A stretch of DNA of 64,000 bases from Deinandra increscens subsp. villosa. Taxonomy: Eukaryota > Streptophyta > Magnoliopsida > Asterales > Asteraceae. This document shows, piece by piece, positions 32,431 through 44,060 of the stretch. The position numbers and the translations under genes are program-made. The notes under the pieces are model-generated. The model saw nothing but the letters and a program-made list of their open reading frames with translations. It was not told the origin of the DNA and ran no database searches. Numbering within the stretch: position 1 is the stretch's first letter; each line of letters starts with the position of its first letter. The stretch lies in the NCBI GenBank assembly GCA_039602395.1, contig JBCNJP010000003.1:19988956-20052955 (forward strand), written 5' to 3'.

Positions 32431-34278
32431 ACAGAGAAGAAAGGTACATCCTATGCATGTATTTATAGATTTTGAATTAGGGTTTGTGTTAACTGTGATT
32501 ACGCCAGCGCATGGAGGCCACGAGCGTGTGAACCGCCTTAGGCAAGAACATTCGTTATACAAAAAGGAGATTGATTGGTTAAGGATCCCACAAAATTCGA
32601 TGGGTTGTTGTGCGACATTGTAACTAAAACTGACTTCCCAGATCGCGCAGGTGTGGGCTTGACCAGGCCCACATAAGGCCTAGAGGGTAAATTGAGTATG
32701 TATCATCTTCAACCAGACACCTAGAAATTACCAAATCCACGTCCTAGAAGAATGATAAATAAGATGATAGGGCATACCAAAACACTGAAACAAAGTTAAA
32801 ATAAATCTATAAGTCTAATTATATTATTAGTAATATCAAGTGCATAGGAATGTACTTGCAAGTCATTGGTCCATATGGCATCGTAGGTGGTTGTCATTGG
32901 CGGTTAATATCTTTTATTTTTTTGTCTAAACGTAACACATTTAGCATCAGAGTTGGTCGTGTAAAAGTTGTTATGTAGTTTTTTTTATAATTTTGTTTTA
33001 TTTACTTTGTGTTATAACAATACAACTATTTTGTTTACCCGTATTATCCCTAAGAAGACACCAATAGTAAAATCCAGTTCCTAACATTTATCCCCGTCTT
33101 CAAGAATTATGCTGAAAAATGAATTTAAGATCTAAGTTAATAAACGTTTAGGATAAAATCCTAATACTGTAAAAGGTTAAAGGACAAATCATTGAAACAA
33201 TGAAAATTCAAAGATTACGCGAAGATTAGTAAAAAAAAAGTTAAATAAACTATAAATGATTATGAGTTTTGTTTCTAAATGAACCGCTTATTCAAATTGT
33301 GGTCATGATTCTGAGGGTTTGGTATGGTTTGTGGTTGAAGGGCTCGTAGAGTTGACTTCGAACAAGGGAATCACGTGTCTCCAGGTTCACGTGATTAAAT
33401 CTTTTATTTTGCTATTATCATCGTGACATCGTGTAAAATAGTTTAGGATAGTTTATTTTTTATTCAATGAGAGCATGAGGTATGATAGAGAAAAAAATTT
33501 AATTTTAATGGCAGTTTTAAGAGGGTACGATCATTAGGGTAGTTTAGGGTAATTAAAAATAAAAATATATATTTAAGTTATTATTTTTATTAAATTAAGA
33601 AAAAGTAGTAAAGAGGGTAACGGTCAAAAAAAAAAAAGAGGGAGGTCCTCGGGTTCGATCGGAAACTAATACCCGATTTTGGCCTTTCAACTATCTGAAT
33701 TTACACTACCCCAAACAAGGGGCATGGTACCCGATCCCCACTACCCTAAAACCCCAATACCCAATTCCACTACTCTAACCCATACCGCCTACTCTAAGAA
33801 ATAAGGATGAAATAAATCTATTAGCTTTACCTAATAAATAATTATAATATTGAATATTTGTCATTGTCATATTTCTTAATTTTTCTACCTAAGCTATTTC
33901 ACTTTAATTCATTTAATTATCTTTTAAAATCATAATTTTAAACATTGAAGTTTCACTTCTCCATCTATATATATTACTTCTCCATCTATATATATTATTT
34001 ATTCAATAATAAAAAACATCCAAAAAGCTATTTAACTATTAAATGTAATTTAACACGTAATTTCGGTAACAAGGATAACATAAATAAATCATCAATTGTA
34101 TATTTTCGATGATTCAACCGGTATAATACACGAGTTATATGCTAGTTATATATCTATTTTATTAAATAGTTTGATGAATAGTGATTAGAAAGTTTGGTAA
34201 ATAGTGATGTGTACGTGACGATTTTATGACTTCTGTTTTGTTATCTATACGTTATTTCCCTTTTTTTTCATAACATTA
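32429..34278. other. Non-coding, no recognised feature
   Basis: Mostly AT-rich single-copy-looking sequence with poly-A and poly-T runs. A GGGTTCGATCGG word at 33651 resembles a tRNA B-box, but I see no A-box. No terminal repeats found. Confidence 0.4.
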
Positions 34279-34299
34279 CTCTCTCTCTCTCTCTCTCTA
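34279..34299. repeat. (CT)n microsatellite
   Basis: About ten CT units. Confidence 0.9.
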
Positions 34300-34530
34300 C
34301 CAGGCTTCTACTCATCGATCATCAAGAGGTGATGTCCACGATTCTAGCGATTGATCATCAAGAAGCATTATCTTAGACTCAAGAATCGCTACATCATAGC
34401 GTTGTAGAGCGATTTTTTCTCTGTTTATTTTAGGGTTTTAAAAAAAAGAAATATACCAGATATATTTGTGAGAAAAACAATCTATAAACCAACTAAATGG
34501 TAAAAAATAAGGGATACAATCGATACAACT

Positions 34531-34925
34531 ATCGATTCATACAAAGTGCAAATTAGAGTCATTTCTGAGGCTTCAAATGTCGTTTGTAAGTACTAAAAAA
34601 TAGGCTATTTAAATGTTGTATTTGTCTTTTACACAATTTTACTAGAGTTGTTTCTGAGACTTCAAATGTCGTGTGTAAGTACTAAAAAGTAGGCTCTACT
34701 AATGTTGTATTTGTCTTTTATAGAATTTTAATGTTATATTCAGCCTCACTTTATTACATTTTATTTTTGTTTCAAATATGAGCATAAATTTTAAAAATAC
34801 TTTATTTTGATACAAGAATTAACGGTACCTAAACTAAATTATTCTTTGGCCGCTCTAAAAATGGGTCATGTACAGGCACCCACCTTACACACCCTTCTAA
34901 GACGGCCCGTGCAAACCCATACAAG
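34531..34925. repeat. Dispersed repeat, copy 1, with an internal 90-bp tandem duplication
   Basis: The 34551-34642 and 34643-34735 segments are tandem copies (TTCTGAGACTTCAAATGTCG and TAAGTACTAAAAA). The remainder (34736-34925, with TGGCCGCTCTAAAAATGGGT) matches 43779-43995. The tandem unit matches 41371-41456. So this is the uninterrupted form of a repeat that is split in copy 2. Confidence 0.65.
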
Positions 34926-35205
34926 ATACGAGAATTAAAGAGCGACTTTATAGTTAGAGGATGTTGAATCATTTAAAGGGTTAACACAAAATACAAATCT
35001 CTAAATTACCTTATTATCTATAATAACGTAAAAGTTTGCAATTAATTATTAAATTCGTATGTTTTATACGTACATAGGTATAGGTAGGGGAAATTTATTA
35101 TACAAAGCCGAGATTCTGTGCGAAGGGTATGAAGGTCGCACAATCCTTGATTCTCGTTCTGTCAGCGGATCTAATGGACAACTTGTTCCCCGTCCTTCAT
35201 ACTTC
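34926..35205. other. Non-coding, no recognised feature
   Basis: Short AT-rich spacer up to the target duplication of the solo LTR. Confidence 0.4.
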
Positions 35206-35210
35206 TTTTA
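35206..35210. repeat. Left target-site duplication (TTTTA)
   Basis: TTTTA precedes TGTCACACCC; partner at 37894-37898. Confidence 0.75.
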
Positions 35211-36590
35211 TGTCACACCCCCAAATTAACCACTAACGGAGTTTATACCGTTAAGGGGTGCGAGCTAAACCAGGATCCACAACCATTAGTTACAAATACT
35301 AAATGAATCAGAGTTAAGTTCAAATAATCAGTTATAAAGTAAACAGTCTCAAATACAGTACGCAGCGGAATAAAATATTGTCTTTAGCACTAACCACGTG
35401 CTTTACATAAACATTGTTTTAAAATTCCCAAGTTTAGTTTAAACAAAGATAAATATCTTCTCGTGCCATGCCAACCTCCAGCGGATACTCCTTAGCGATC
35501 TGCAAAAGTTTAAACCACGCAAGTGTCAACCTAACGGTTGGTGAGTTCACAGTGGGCTTGTCACGCAGCGGCCCGGTCTAATAATCATAATCGTATGAAC
35601 GTATCCTTATGTACATTTTATTTGTGAAAAGCAATGCTTGTGTTAATCAGAATCATAGTATCGTGGTTTAGTAAAAGTGTTGTCCGTAACCTACGTTATC
35701 GGGTATGTACTAGTTTTGTATAGTTAAAGTGCTCAACCGATATCGCGGGTAGCTAATCCGTTGTTCCATGCACTAAGGAAGTTTGCACCAAAGCTGACTA
35801 TAATTTATTGTAGTGGCCGTGCCATCTAGTACTGCGGACCTACGTCATCGCGGATTTGCCTCCCCCGTGTCCTCTCGGGATCACGGTCAGATAGGCTGAT
35901 ATTGTACCTCCGTGCACTCCCCGTGCCACGGGGCGGAGTTTGTCAAACTCCAGTAGATCTACCCAACATCCCCTCGCTTTACAATTAATGGTACAATTTA
36001 GTTGAGGACTTTTAAGTTTTCAAGGCATCCTTAGAAATCATGTGATATCATGTGGTTTAGACTTTAACCTACGCTAGCCATATTAAAACGGTTTTCGTTT
36101 CAGAAATAGTTTGTTAAGTTTCACAAGTGTTTCCCATAAAACACTTCAAGTTCATCCAATGGGTGCCGAGCACTCCGAGTTTTCACGTTCATCAGGGAGG
36201 TGCCTCGCACTCTCGAGTTTGTCAGCATTGTTTTACTTTTAGTTGATCGGTGTGACCCAAACGGGTTCACGGTAACTGGGTTAGTGACACTCACCTTTGG
36301 TTGCACTGCTACACTTGCTAATAATCCAAGTTTGCTTAACGAAGACCTATGAACACGTTTAGGTCTTAAGTATTAGTTTTGTGTCTAATCTTTACTTAAC
36401 GTCACTATGGCCCATAACATAGCACGTTGGAACTATGACTCGACATACAGACACACGACATCGATGGTTGATCATAAACAAGGGTTCATATATCATCAGA
36501 AATCAAAGCATGTATCATCATGGCAAAATCATGTAAGTCATGGCACAACATTTAAGTAAATTTCACAAGTTTGGATTTAGGTCAGGCCAT

Positions 36591-36908
36591 AATTTCGCTA
36601 GCAGTTTCGCTAGGTAATTTCGCTAGGTGCACGGGCAGCACTTTCGCTAGGCTGTACCCGATGGCACAGTTTCGCTAGGCTAGTTTCGCTCGAAACTGTT
36701 GGCACAGTTTCGCTAGCCTAGTTTCGCCCGAAACTGGTTTGAACTTTCGTTCAGGAAATTTCGCTCGGTAATTTCGCTCGAGCTGGTCTGGTTGGTTTAC
36801 CCAGCGACACTGCAGTTTCGCTGCATAGTGTCGCTGGATGAAGATATACATAGTTTCGCTGGACAGTTTCGCCCAGAGAACACCACAGTTTCGCTGGTCG
36901 CGAAAAAC
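36591..36908. repeat. TTTCGCT motif array, about 15 copies
   Basis: AGTTTCGCTAGG, AATTTCGCTCGG, AGTTTCGCTGG and relatives recur at irregular spacing. Some form inverted pairs such as AGTTTCGCTCGAAACT. Confidence 0.75.
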
Positions 36909-37410
36909 ATACGGATCAGCCTAAAAATCAACCTAACAGCTTCCATCTTTACATGCAATTCATTGTTTAGCATACATAGGCATTTACCAACATAAATCAG
37001 TAAGCTTTAACACCTTAAACATGCATTTTGTCATCAAATCACCCAAAATACATATAAAACCCTAAAATGGCTAAAATAGCATAAATCTCTATCATGGTTG
37101 GATTTCATACGTAAAGTTGTGAACTTTATAACAGATCTAGCATCCCTAAGCAACATACTAGCAGATCAAGCAGTTTCATGAAGGTTTAAGCATGCTTTTT
37201 AAGAAAACTCAAAGAAAAGGCATAAAAGAAAGGTTTTGGGACTCACGATTCGATCAAGGAATCGAATGGATGTTGTCTTGAGGCTGAGATCTTGATGTTT
37301 GGTTGTGTTTCTCGACTGACCAGATTTCCAGAGTGTGTGTGTGTGTGTTTTGGAGAGAATGGTGCAACAAAATGAGGCAACTAGGGTTTTATGTTATTAT
37401 ATATCAGGGC

Positions 37411-37518
37411 CTAGTTTCGCTGGCAGTTTCGCTGGCCAGGCGAAACTGGCTCTGATCACAAGTGAGCCAACAAGCTGCCGGGCGACATTATAGTTTCGCC
37501 CGGTAGTTTCGCTGGTTA
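37411..37518. repeat. Second TTTCGCT motif cluster, five copies
   Basis: Includes AGTTTCGCTGG facing CCAGGCGAAACT (37425-37446), an almost perfect palindrome. It lies next to the inferred TATA region on the minus strand. Confidence 0.7.
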
Positions 37519-37893
37519 CCCAAAAGTGGTCAGTTTTCACATAATCAAGGATTTACAATTCGTCATGCTATTCATAATATTAAATCATGCATTTTGAATC
37601 ATATTGCACGTAATGACAACCATAATGAATACATAGCACATATGGGCGGGTTCGGTGATCAACCAAAGGACGTGGACGTATTCGGCCTAGTTAAGTATTA
37701 GTTACTAAGTTAACACTTATAACGTAACTAACGGAATTTGTCTAACGGAAGTAAACCTTGAAATTCTCGGATGTCACATCATCCCCTTGTAATTGGAATT
37801 TTCGTCCCGAAAATTATTCTTGTGTCGTAGCGTTCGCAGCATCAGCTGTCGGTGTTGCTGGGGAAAGAAAGCAAAAGTTTTAGGGTCGTCACA

Positions 37894-37898
37894 TTTTA
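37894..37898. repeat. Right target-site duplication (TTTTA)
   Basis: Perfect partner of 35206-35210. Confidence 0.75.
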
Positions 37899-38604
37899 TC
37901 CACTTCGTTTTTTTATTATTAAAAAAATAGAACTGTCGTCTTTTCACAAATTAAAAATAAATTGCTAGCATCTATTATAATAGCAAAAGAGTATATGAAT
38001 ACAAGTTTAATTTAAATATCACGCAATATAGTATAAAAGTGTATATGCGTTGTTTAACATAACAACAAACATATAATTTGTTTGCTTTACAACACAGTTA
38101 ATTAACAAATAAAGCATAATCTATTCTTTACTACTAAAATAGTGAAACATCATTTGAATCCTTATAGTTAAGTTTCATAACGCAAATTTGATGAAAATGT
38201 TGTACATCGATCCGTTATTTAATATCACACAAAAAAATAGTATAGAGTGTACATGCGTCTTATCATAAAATAAGAGATTAAAAATAACGCAAAATGTCTA
38301 AAACAAATGACCCAACAACTATTTTCTATAACTTATACATCATTTTAAATCTCTAACAGTTGCGCTTCAGAACTCAACTTTATCAAACACTGATTAATTA
38401 AAATAACGCAACTCTGGGCAAAATAACGCAAGGGTTGATTTAAAATAACGCAATAATTAAAAATAACACATGTGTTATCTAAAAATCACGCAAATATTAA
38501 AAATTATATGATTATCTTTAAATGACTACCTAATAACGTCAATTGTATTCAATGGTTATTAGTTATCTGTTTTTAGAACAATATCAAGAAATAAATATAA
38601 AAAC

Positions 38605-38640
<36 letters not shown>

Positions 38641-38760
38641 ATATAAAAATGGTCGGGTGGGATGTCTTACAACACCATTCGGGTGGGATCATAAAAACTT
38701 CACAACAAATATAAAAGGCTTCACAAAACAACCACAAAAAACAAAACCATGAAGGGATTC
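37899..38760. other. AT-rich flank with AACGCAA motifs
   Basis: AAATAACGCAA-type words occur at about 38180, 38285, 38403, 38422, 38444 and 38487. A (TA)n lies at 38608-38636. No coding sequence before 38761. Confidence 0.5.
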
Positions 38761-38985
38761 CTAGAACTTCTTGAGTTCCTCCACAACCGTGTTTTTGTCC
38801 TTCATCTTCTTGATCGTACTGTCCATGACACCAAGAAGCAGTGCATGGATCTCCTTCTTCACATGCAGTTGATCCATGATGTACTCGGTGGCAGCACTTT
38901 GCATGGCGGAAGGGGGATGATTAACAAACTCCTTCAACATCCCATTATGGCTATTGGCTTTGGATGTTGTTTGTGATGATTCCCG
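38761..38985 (-). pseudogene. Unrecognised protein fragment, minus strand
   Basis: The frame is open from the upstream stop at 38986-38988 to the TAG at 38761-38763; a Met at 38938-38940 would give only 59 residues. The translation looks genuinely coding: NSHNGMLKEFVNHPPSAM, then ATEYIMDQLHVKKEIHALLL, GVMDSTIKKMKDKNTVVEEL and KKF. It is amphipathic and Lys/Glu-rich and seems to form a helical C-terminus. A neighbouring frame just upstream (IMRNSFGMMTGIITNN) also looks coding, so a frameshift probably splits a longer gene. I do not recognise the family. The AACGCAA-rich flanks on both sides suggest it belongs to a transposable element, as cargo or as its own protein. Confidence 0.45.
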
Positions 38986-39539
38986 TCATCATGCCAAAGG
39001 AGTTACGCATGATGCGGTCCTTTTTGAAGTCACATATATTAAGTTGTTTCAAGTTCCTTAATGTCTTTTGGACATTGCATGTTTTTGTCGTTTGATTAAG
39101 ATGATGTCATTTCTTAGAATGTCTTATAGTTAAGTGTATGGAAGTAAAAAAAAAAGAAAGATAAGTATTGTGTATGAAGTGCATGCATAAGCTTCGATAT
39201 TTATAATGAAAAGTAGAGGGAAATTGAATAGACGCAAAAAAAATTATACGTATATACACCTGTGGAATACACCTGAATACGTACATATTTACGATACAAA
39301 CCATTTGAACGGGTAAAAATTAAATGCAGGTGACAAAAGTTAATAAACTCCACCCTCTCAACCATCCACATAAATCACAAAATCAATTAAAATGCCGTTA
39401 GCTACTTTTGATACACGCAATACCCATCAAGCCTATAAGTATAGACACTCGATTGAGATTTGCATATCAAGCTACATAGAGGTCATCAAGTATCTTCACA
39501 TCACTTCAACTATCCGACAAAAATTCAACACCTTTCTAC

Positions 39540-39871
39540 ATGGCGTCATCATCATCCACACCATTTGCTGCACATATAGCCCTTGAAAACAAGTTGATGG
39601 GGGAGATCATGTTGGAATTCAACAAAGAAATGCTACTAATAGCCGTCCTGAGGCAAAATTTTGAGAGCATGAAAGAAATCACGCAAGAAATAGATGAGGT
39701 GACAAAGAAGTTGTTGTCTTTGCCCCGAGTGTTGTTCGTGAACTTGTCATATTGTTCATGATAGATAAGGACAAAGCGGACCTCGAACAAATGCAAACAA
39801 TTGCAAAGATAGTGAAGGCACTTGATGTATCTGTTAATTTGAAATTGTTTTTTTTAACAGCATATGAGTAG
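39540..39871 (+). pseudogene. Unrecognised protein fragment, plus strand, frameshifted
   Basis: It starts MASSSSTPFAAHIALENKLM and continues EITQEIDEVTKKLLSL. One frameshift near 39720 then moves coding to another frame (APSVVRELVILFMIDKDKAD, LEQMQTIAKIVKALDVSVN) that stops at 39869-39871. Composition and helical pattern resemble a real small protein of about 110 residues. The ORF ends early in its original frame at 39759-39761. Function and family are unknown to me. It points away from the minus-strand fragment at 38761-38985, 0.55 kb to the left. Confidence 0.45.
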
Positions 39872-41370
39872 CTTCTCATGTTCTAATCTTTTTAATAACA
39901 AATTTTTAGTTTAATGCAGTTTATCTCATATCATTTTCCTCACATCACATACAACACAATACCATATTCAATTATGCTATTAAATATCACCAAATTCACT
40001 TATAAATTAAACTAACCCAATAACAGAAACATGTTAACAAACCTTTAAAGTTCCCTAATAACACAAGTACATTAACATAACTACGCAAGTTTTTTTACAT
40101 AATAACGCAAATGTATTTTTTTGATCACTCAACAAAAGTTCCATTAACATAATTTACTGCTACATGACAAACATTAACACAAACATATTCACGCAAAAAA
40201 ACAATAAATTTAAAAACATAATATCACTTAACATACATATAAATTACGCTACGTCAAAAAAATACACAGCTTAACAACCCAATTATGAACATAAAAAATA
40301 ATACAAGTATGCTTTGTAATCATGCAAGCTTTGTTTTTAAATACCGCAAATGTATTTCTTAATCACGCACCAAAAGTTCTATCAACTTGGGTTACTTCTA
40401 CATTACAACCATTAAAAATAATCACCTAGTCATTTATAAAACAAAAATATATTCACGCAAAAACAATATCTTTTTATAAAACATAATATCACTTAACTTA
40501 CATATAAATTACGCTACGTCAAAAAATACACAACTTAACAACCCAACTATGAACATATAAAAATTATGCAAGTATGTCTATACTAACGCAAGGTTTGTTT
40601 TCTTAAATACACGACTCCTATATCATAATCATATATAATTACACATTTATTGATAACACATGAACATTCACACAAAAATAACAGACTACCATACTACCAA
40701 CATCTACTGACTTAAATTGTAACATAATCACGCTTACATAAATAAAAGGGTAAACGTAAACATACGAATCACCATTATGACATTGAATGTTTTGAAACTC
40801 ACTATCCTAAACCACAATCGTTTCACTTTAATTTCATATTTGTATGTTTGAAATCAACAAACATATTTGATTTGATCCAATTTATGAATATGCGAACATA
40901 TCCAGAATATTACGGAGCATAAAAATGACGCAAGCAGTTCGAAAGAAAATGTATAATGACATAAACGCCCATCCGTGTAACAAGTTAATTAGGCACGTTT
41001 TGCTCAACCCTCGAGTCGTATGCTTAGCATGGAAATTTGCATTTGTATCTAAACCTTCATCTATATAGGTAAGTTAAATACAAAGAGGGTTTTGTGTACA
41101 AAGTGTACGAAGACATTTGGACCATTGATTTAGGAAATCAATTGTTAAGATCTAGTTTAGTTATAATTCATAACCAATACAGAAAATTTCAAACGTGAAA
41201 AGAGCTGAAAAGGTAAAATTGGTATAACATACAATTAGAGTTTTAAGTCCCCCCAAATTTTTTTAAACATCTGTAATTTTTTATATGACATCATTTAAAA
41301 AAAAAATTACACCATAAAACCAAACATTTTATTGTCTTTAATTTGAGTATAATATTGCTATATTTTTCCC
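39872..41370. other. AT-rich flank with AACGCAA motifs
   Basis: ACGCAA words at about 40085, 40103, 40194, 40453, 40589 and 40927 continue the pattern seen left of the coding fragments. The phrase AACATAATATCACTTAAC and its neighbourhood is repeated (40215 and 40487). No coding sequence. Confidence 0.5.
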
Positions 41371-41456
41371 CGATTCATACAAAGCGCAAACTAGAGTCGT
41401 TTCCGAGACTTCAAATGTCATGTGTAACTACTAAAAATAGGCTATTTTAATGTTAC
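41371..41456. repeat. Dispersed repeat, copy 2, left part
   Basis: CGATTCATACAAAGCGCAAA through TAGGCTATTTTAATGTTA matches 34534-34620. The match stops where AAGAAAAGAGACCCGCGCG begins. Confidence 0.65.
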
Positions 41457-42498
41457 AAGAAAAGAGACCCGCGCGTTGCGGCGGGCCGTAAGTTCTTATA
41501 TGTTTTCGGTTATGCAATTTGGTTGTCGACGACGACATCTTGATGTTTGGCAGATAAGGATAAGCTTTACATTGAGATAACAAGTGGTAATTAGGATTCA
41601 TCACATGACATATGTCCATATATGGGTAGCCAAAAGCATTTACTATTATGTCAATTAGTATGAATCTAGAGAAAGGAATCGAGCAAAGATTTTGAGGAGA
41701 AGAAAGAAACGACTCTGAAATAGGAGAAATGTCGTGTATATATATGTATAACAATAAATAAACTTAAATAGATATAATAATAATCATATAACAATTAAAC
41801 AAAAATAAAGAAAACTTTCAATTAAATATAGCAACAAAGTTGAGAAAATATAATAGACATTAATTTTTTTTTTGTTTTTTTTTGAACAGCCAATATTTAA
41901 TGAAATAACGCAAAAAGTTAGCAAAGCTAAGACGCTAAAAGAACAATCGTGAGGTACTAAAAAAGATACCAAGAATAATAAATAATGAAATGTTTCATAA
42001 TAGTTTAATAAACAATTAAAAGTTAAATTTAAAATGTGAAACAGACTTGTCATTTTAAATTTACCACTTCATGTCTTCCCCCTTTACTGTTTCTCTTTTA
42101 CCTCTCACCTTCCAGATTTTTCACCATAGCAAACCTCAAAACCTCCATCAACCTGCTTAGTTGACTGCTTCATTCTTCCATTCTCATGCAAAATTTGATC
42201 TATGAATCAAAATCTGAATTAATGCAAGAGGCCCAAAATTAAACGACGATAGGTTAATCGGTTTTTTTACAGGCCACGGATCAGTGGATATTTGGGTCAG
42301 TTATTTTTTTTTGAACGGGGGTCAAAGTTATTTATGTATACATGTGAAGAATAAAGGAGATTCGGTAAATCGGTGACCGATTCCTAAGGGTGAAATTGTA
42401 AGTTAAGTGTAGAGAGTTGGTGTAGCTGTGTACCATTTCTTTAGGGTAAAAGTAGACTTTGATCGGTGTTAGTTGCTTCACGTTTCACTGTTTATGGC

Positions 42499-42508
42499 TA
42501 TATATAGC
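42499..42508 (+). promoter_or_regulatory. TATA-like sequence
   Basis: CTATATATAG followed by a pyrimidine-rich, 5'-UTR-like stretch, but no reading frame follows. It could be a captured promoter fragment or chance. Confidence 0.2.
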
Positions 42509-42966
42509 TCACTTTGGTTGTGAATAAATATTGCAGCTTTTCTTTTTCATAAGTCCCTTTCACTCTTGTCAACAACTTTCAAAAGTTTCATTTTCTTCAT
42601 ATTTTGTGAGTTGAGTGTTTTAAAAAAAATCAAGACACTTCATCTTTTTCATCTTGTTTATTCAAGCTCTTGATATCCAAGAAAACATTCCCAAGTTTTA
42701 TGACCTACACCCAGAAAAAAAAAGACAAATAAAAGTTAAGAAAATCATAAATAGATTGCAAACGCTCACATCTTATGATTCAAATGTAAATTATTACTTA
42801 ATGAATTGAACCGAAACTCAAACTGTACATGAACATGCATCTGAGTACTCAAATAGTTCAAAAACCATAAAGCTAGGGCTCCATTACTACAATTGAAAAC
42901 AAATAAAGGGAAAATCAAAGAGCAAAACCTGTTAGATAAGAGAGAAGGAAAATACAGCAACAATAG

Positions 42967-43059
42967 CTAGAAAGATGGAGCTCCATCTGCCCAAGGTCTA
43001 CCCGGTTTCGGCTTCATTGTCGGCCACTTGTTGCTCCACACCACCTTCACATGCCTTGA
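42967..43059 (-). pseudogene. Exon-like segment, unknown gene
   Basis: On minus, a good 3' splice acceptor (TTCTCCTCCACAG) is followed by 30 codons reading SRHVKVVWSNKWPTMKPK then PGRPWADGAPSF and a TAG. The composition is rich in Trp, Pro and Lys and looks coding. A possible upstream exon ends at an ATTCTG|GTGACG donor near 43307 in matching phase, which would give a protein of about 40 residues starting MKVGDGDAIL. Transcription and identity are unknown; it is probably a transduplicated fragment of a host gene. Confidence 0.35.
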
Positions 43060-43269
43060 CTGTGGAGGAGAACAACAGAAAACGTATAATGTATAACAAT
43101 TCAATAATTAGCTAGCATAAGCTGGATCTTGCTTGTAAGTTGTAACCGAACAAAGACAAAGACGAAACACAACTATGGTGACAGAATAGGGCAATGAGGT
43201 TCTAATAAGTAATAACTGAGTATGAAACATTATGAGATGGTGATGGACTAAAGAATCATACCAAAGAAG

Positions 43270-43758
43270 CTAAAGATGAAAAATAAGAGAACCCGTCACC
43301 AGAATCGCATCACCGTCGCCAACCTTCATAACTGTTGCCGCCACAGACCGGCCATGACCGTCAGTTCCGGTAAGATTTTTAGAACCGTAGAGAATCAGAT
43401 TGCCGATTTGATGATGACGTGGAGGATCAACTTTGTCAACACACCCGGAAACAACGAACCCTAAATGGAAAATCTCCCTGAGGCGTTGGAGGGTATGAGT
43501 GAGAGAGGAACATATTTCTTGGTTTGTATATGTGTGAAGTGAGAGAGATGTACATATAAAGTTGTAGGAAACACGTGGAGTACTGCCAAAGAAAGGAAGA
43601 GACACATAGAACATGTGGAGTACTGCTAGAGAAAGAAAGAGACACGTAGAAGAGTAATCGGTCAAATAGATACACGTTGAATCCACCGTCCCATAACCCA
43701 ATAATGAGTAAACATGTGGGGGGAATAGTTCTTTTTGTGAGTTCTGACACCTAATCAA
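43270..43758 (-). pseudogene. 162-codon frame, probable 5' UTR and first exon of a captured gene
   Basis: The frame is open on minus, but its first two thirds translate CT-rich sequence that looks like a 5' UTR (CTCTCTCACTCATACCC). Only the end (VDKVDPPRHHQIGNL, MKVGDGDAILVTG) resembles protein. A TTTATATG TATA-like site lies on minus near 43553-43560. No family recognised. Best read as the promoter and first exon partner of 42967-43059. Confidence 0.3.
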
Positions 43759-43778
43759 ATTGATATATAAGGTAATCT

Positions 43779-43992
43779 TTTACAAACTTTAATGTTTATT
43801 CATCCCCAATTTTATTACACGGGTTCATTTTTTATTCAAATGTGAGATTAAGTTTCAAAAATTATTTCTTTTGATAGAAGAATTAAGTCACATGGTATCT
43901 AAATTAAATTATTTTTGGGCCGCTCTAAAATATGGCCATGTATAGTCGCCCGCCCCGCATACCCTTCTAAGACTGTCATGTTGCAAACCCAT

Positions 43993-43995
<3 letters not shown>
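43779..43995. repeat. Dispersed repeat, copy 2, right part
   Basis: ATTACACGGG through GGGCCGCTCTAAAATATGG to GCAAACCCATAC matches 34752-34922. Confidence 0.65.

Positions 43996-44056
<61 letters not shown>
43993..44056. repeat. (AC)n then (AT)n compound microsatellite
   Basis: About 13 AC units followed by about 19 AT units, bordering MITE 1. Confidence 0.9.

Positions 44057-44060
<4 letters not shown>

Larger units (their letters stand above)
35211..37893 (-). mobile_element. Gypsy solo LTR, 2683 bp, minus sense
   Basis: It begins TGTCACACCCCC and ends GGGTCGTCACA, with TTTTA on both sides. There is no interior, so it is a solo LTR left by recombination between LTRs. The LTR start layout matches the LARD family (TGTCACACCCCC, AACCAGGATC). 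A TATATATAA-like promoter lies on minus near 37395-37405. It carries two blocks of TTTCGCT motifs. Near its U3 start (37779-37815) it holds a polypurine-like tract and the palindrome AATTTTCGTCCCGAAAATT inside the LTR itself. Confidence 0.8.
41457..43772 (-). mobile_element. About 2.3-kb insertion, Helitron-like, with a captured gene fragment
   Basis: Comparing copy 2 with the uninterrupted copy 1 at 34.5-34.9 kb shows extra DNA between these coordinates. On the minus strand its end near 41457 has a GC-rich hairpin (41467-41485) followed 11 bases later by CTTG and a T, close to the Helitron 3' end rule (hairpin, then CTRR, inserted at A/T). The 5' end is not a clear TC. No Rep-helicase is encoded. 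Inside is an exon-like fragment on minus. The Helitron assignment is inference. Confidence 0.35.

Noticed and set aside
34279..34440. Promoter and 5'-UTR-like CT-rich stretch
   Set aside because: No following reading frame or splice-like structure; a CT microsatellite explains the composition.
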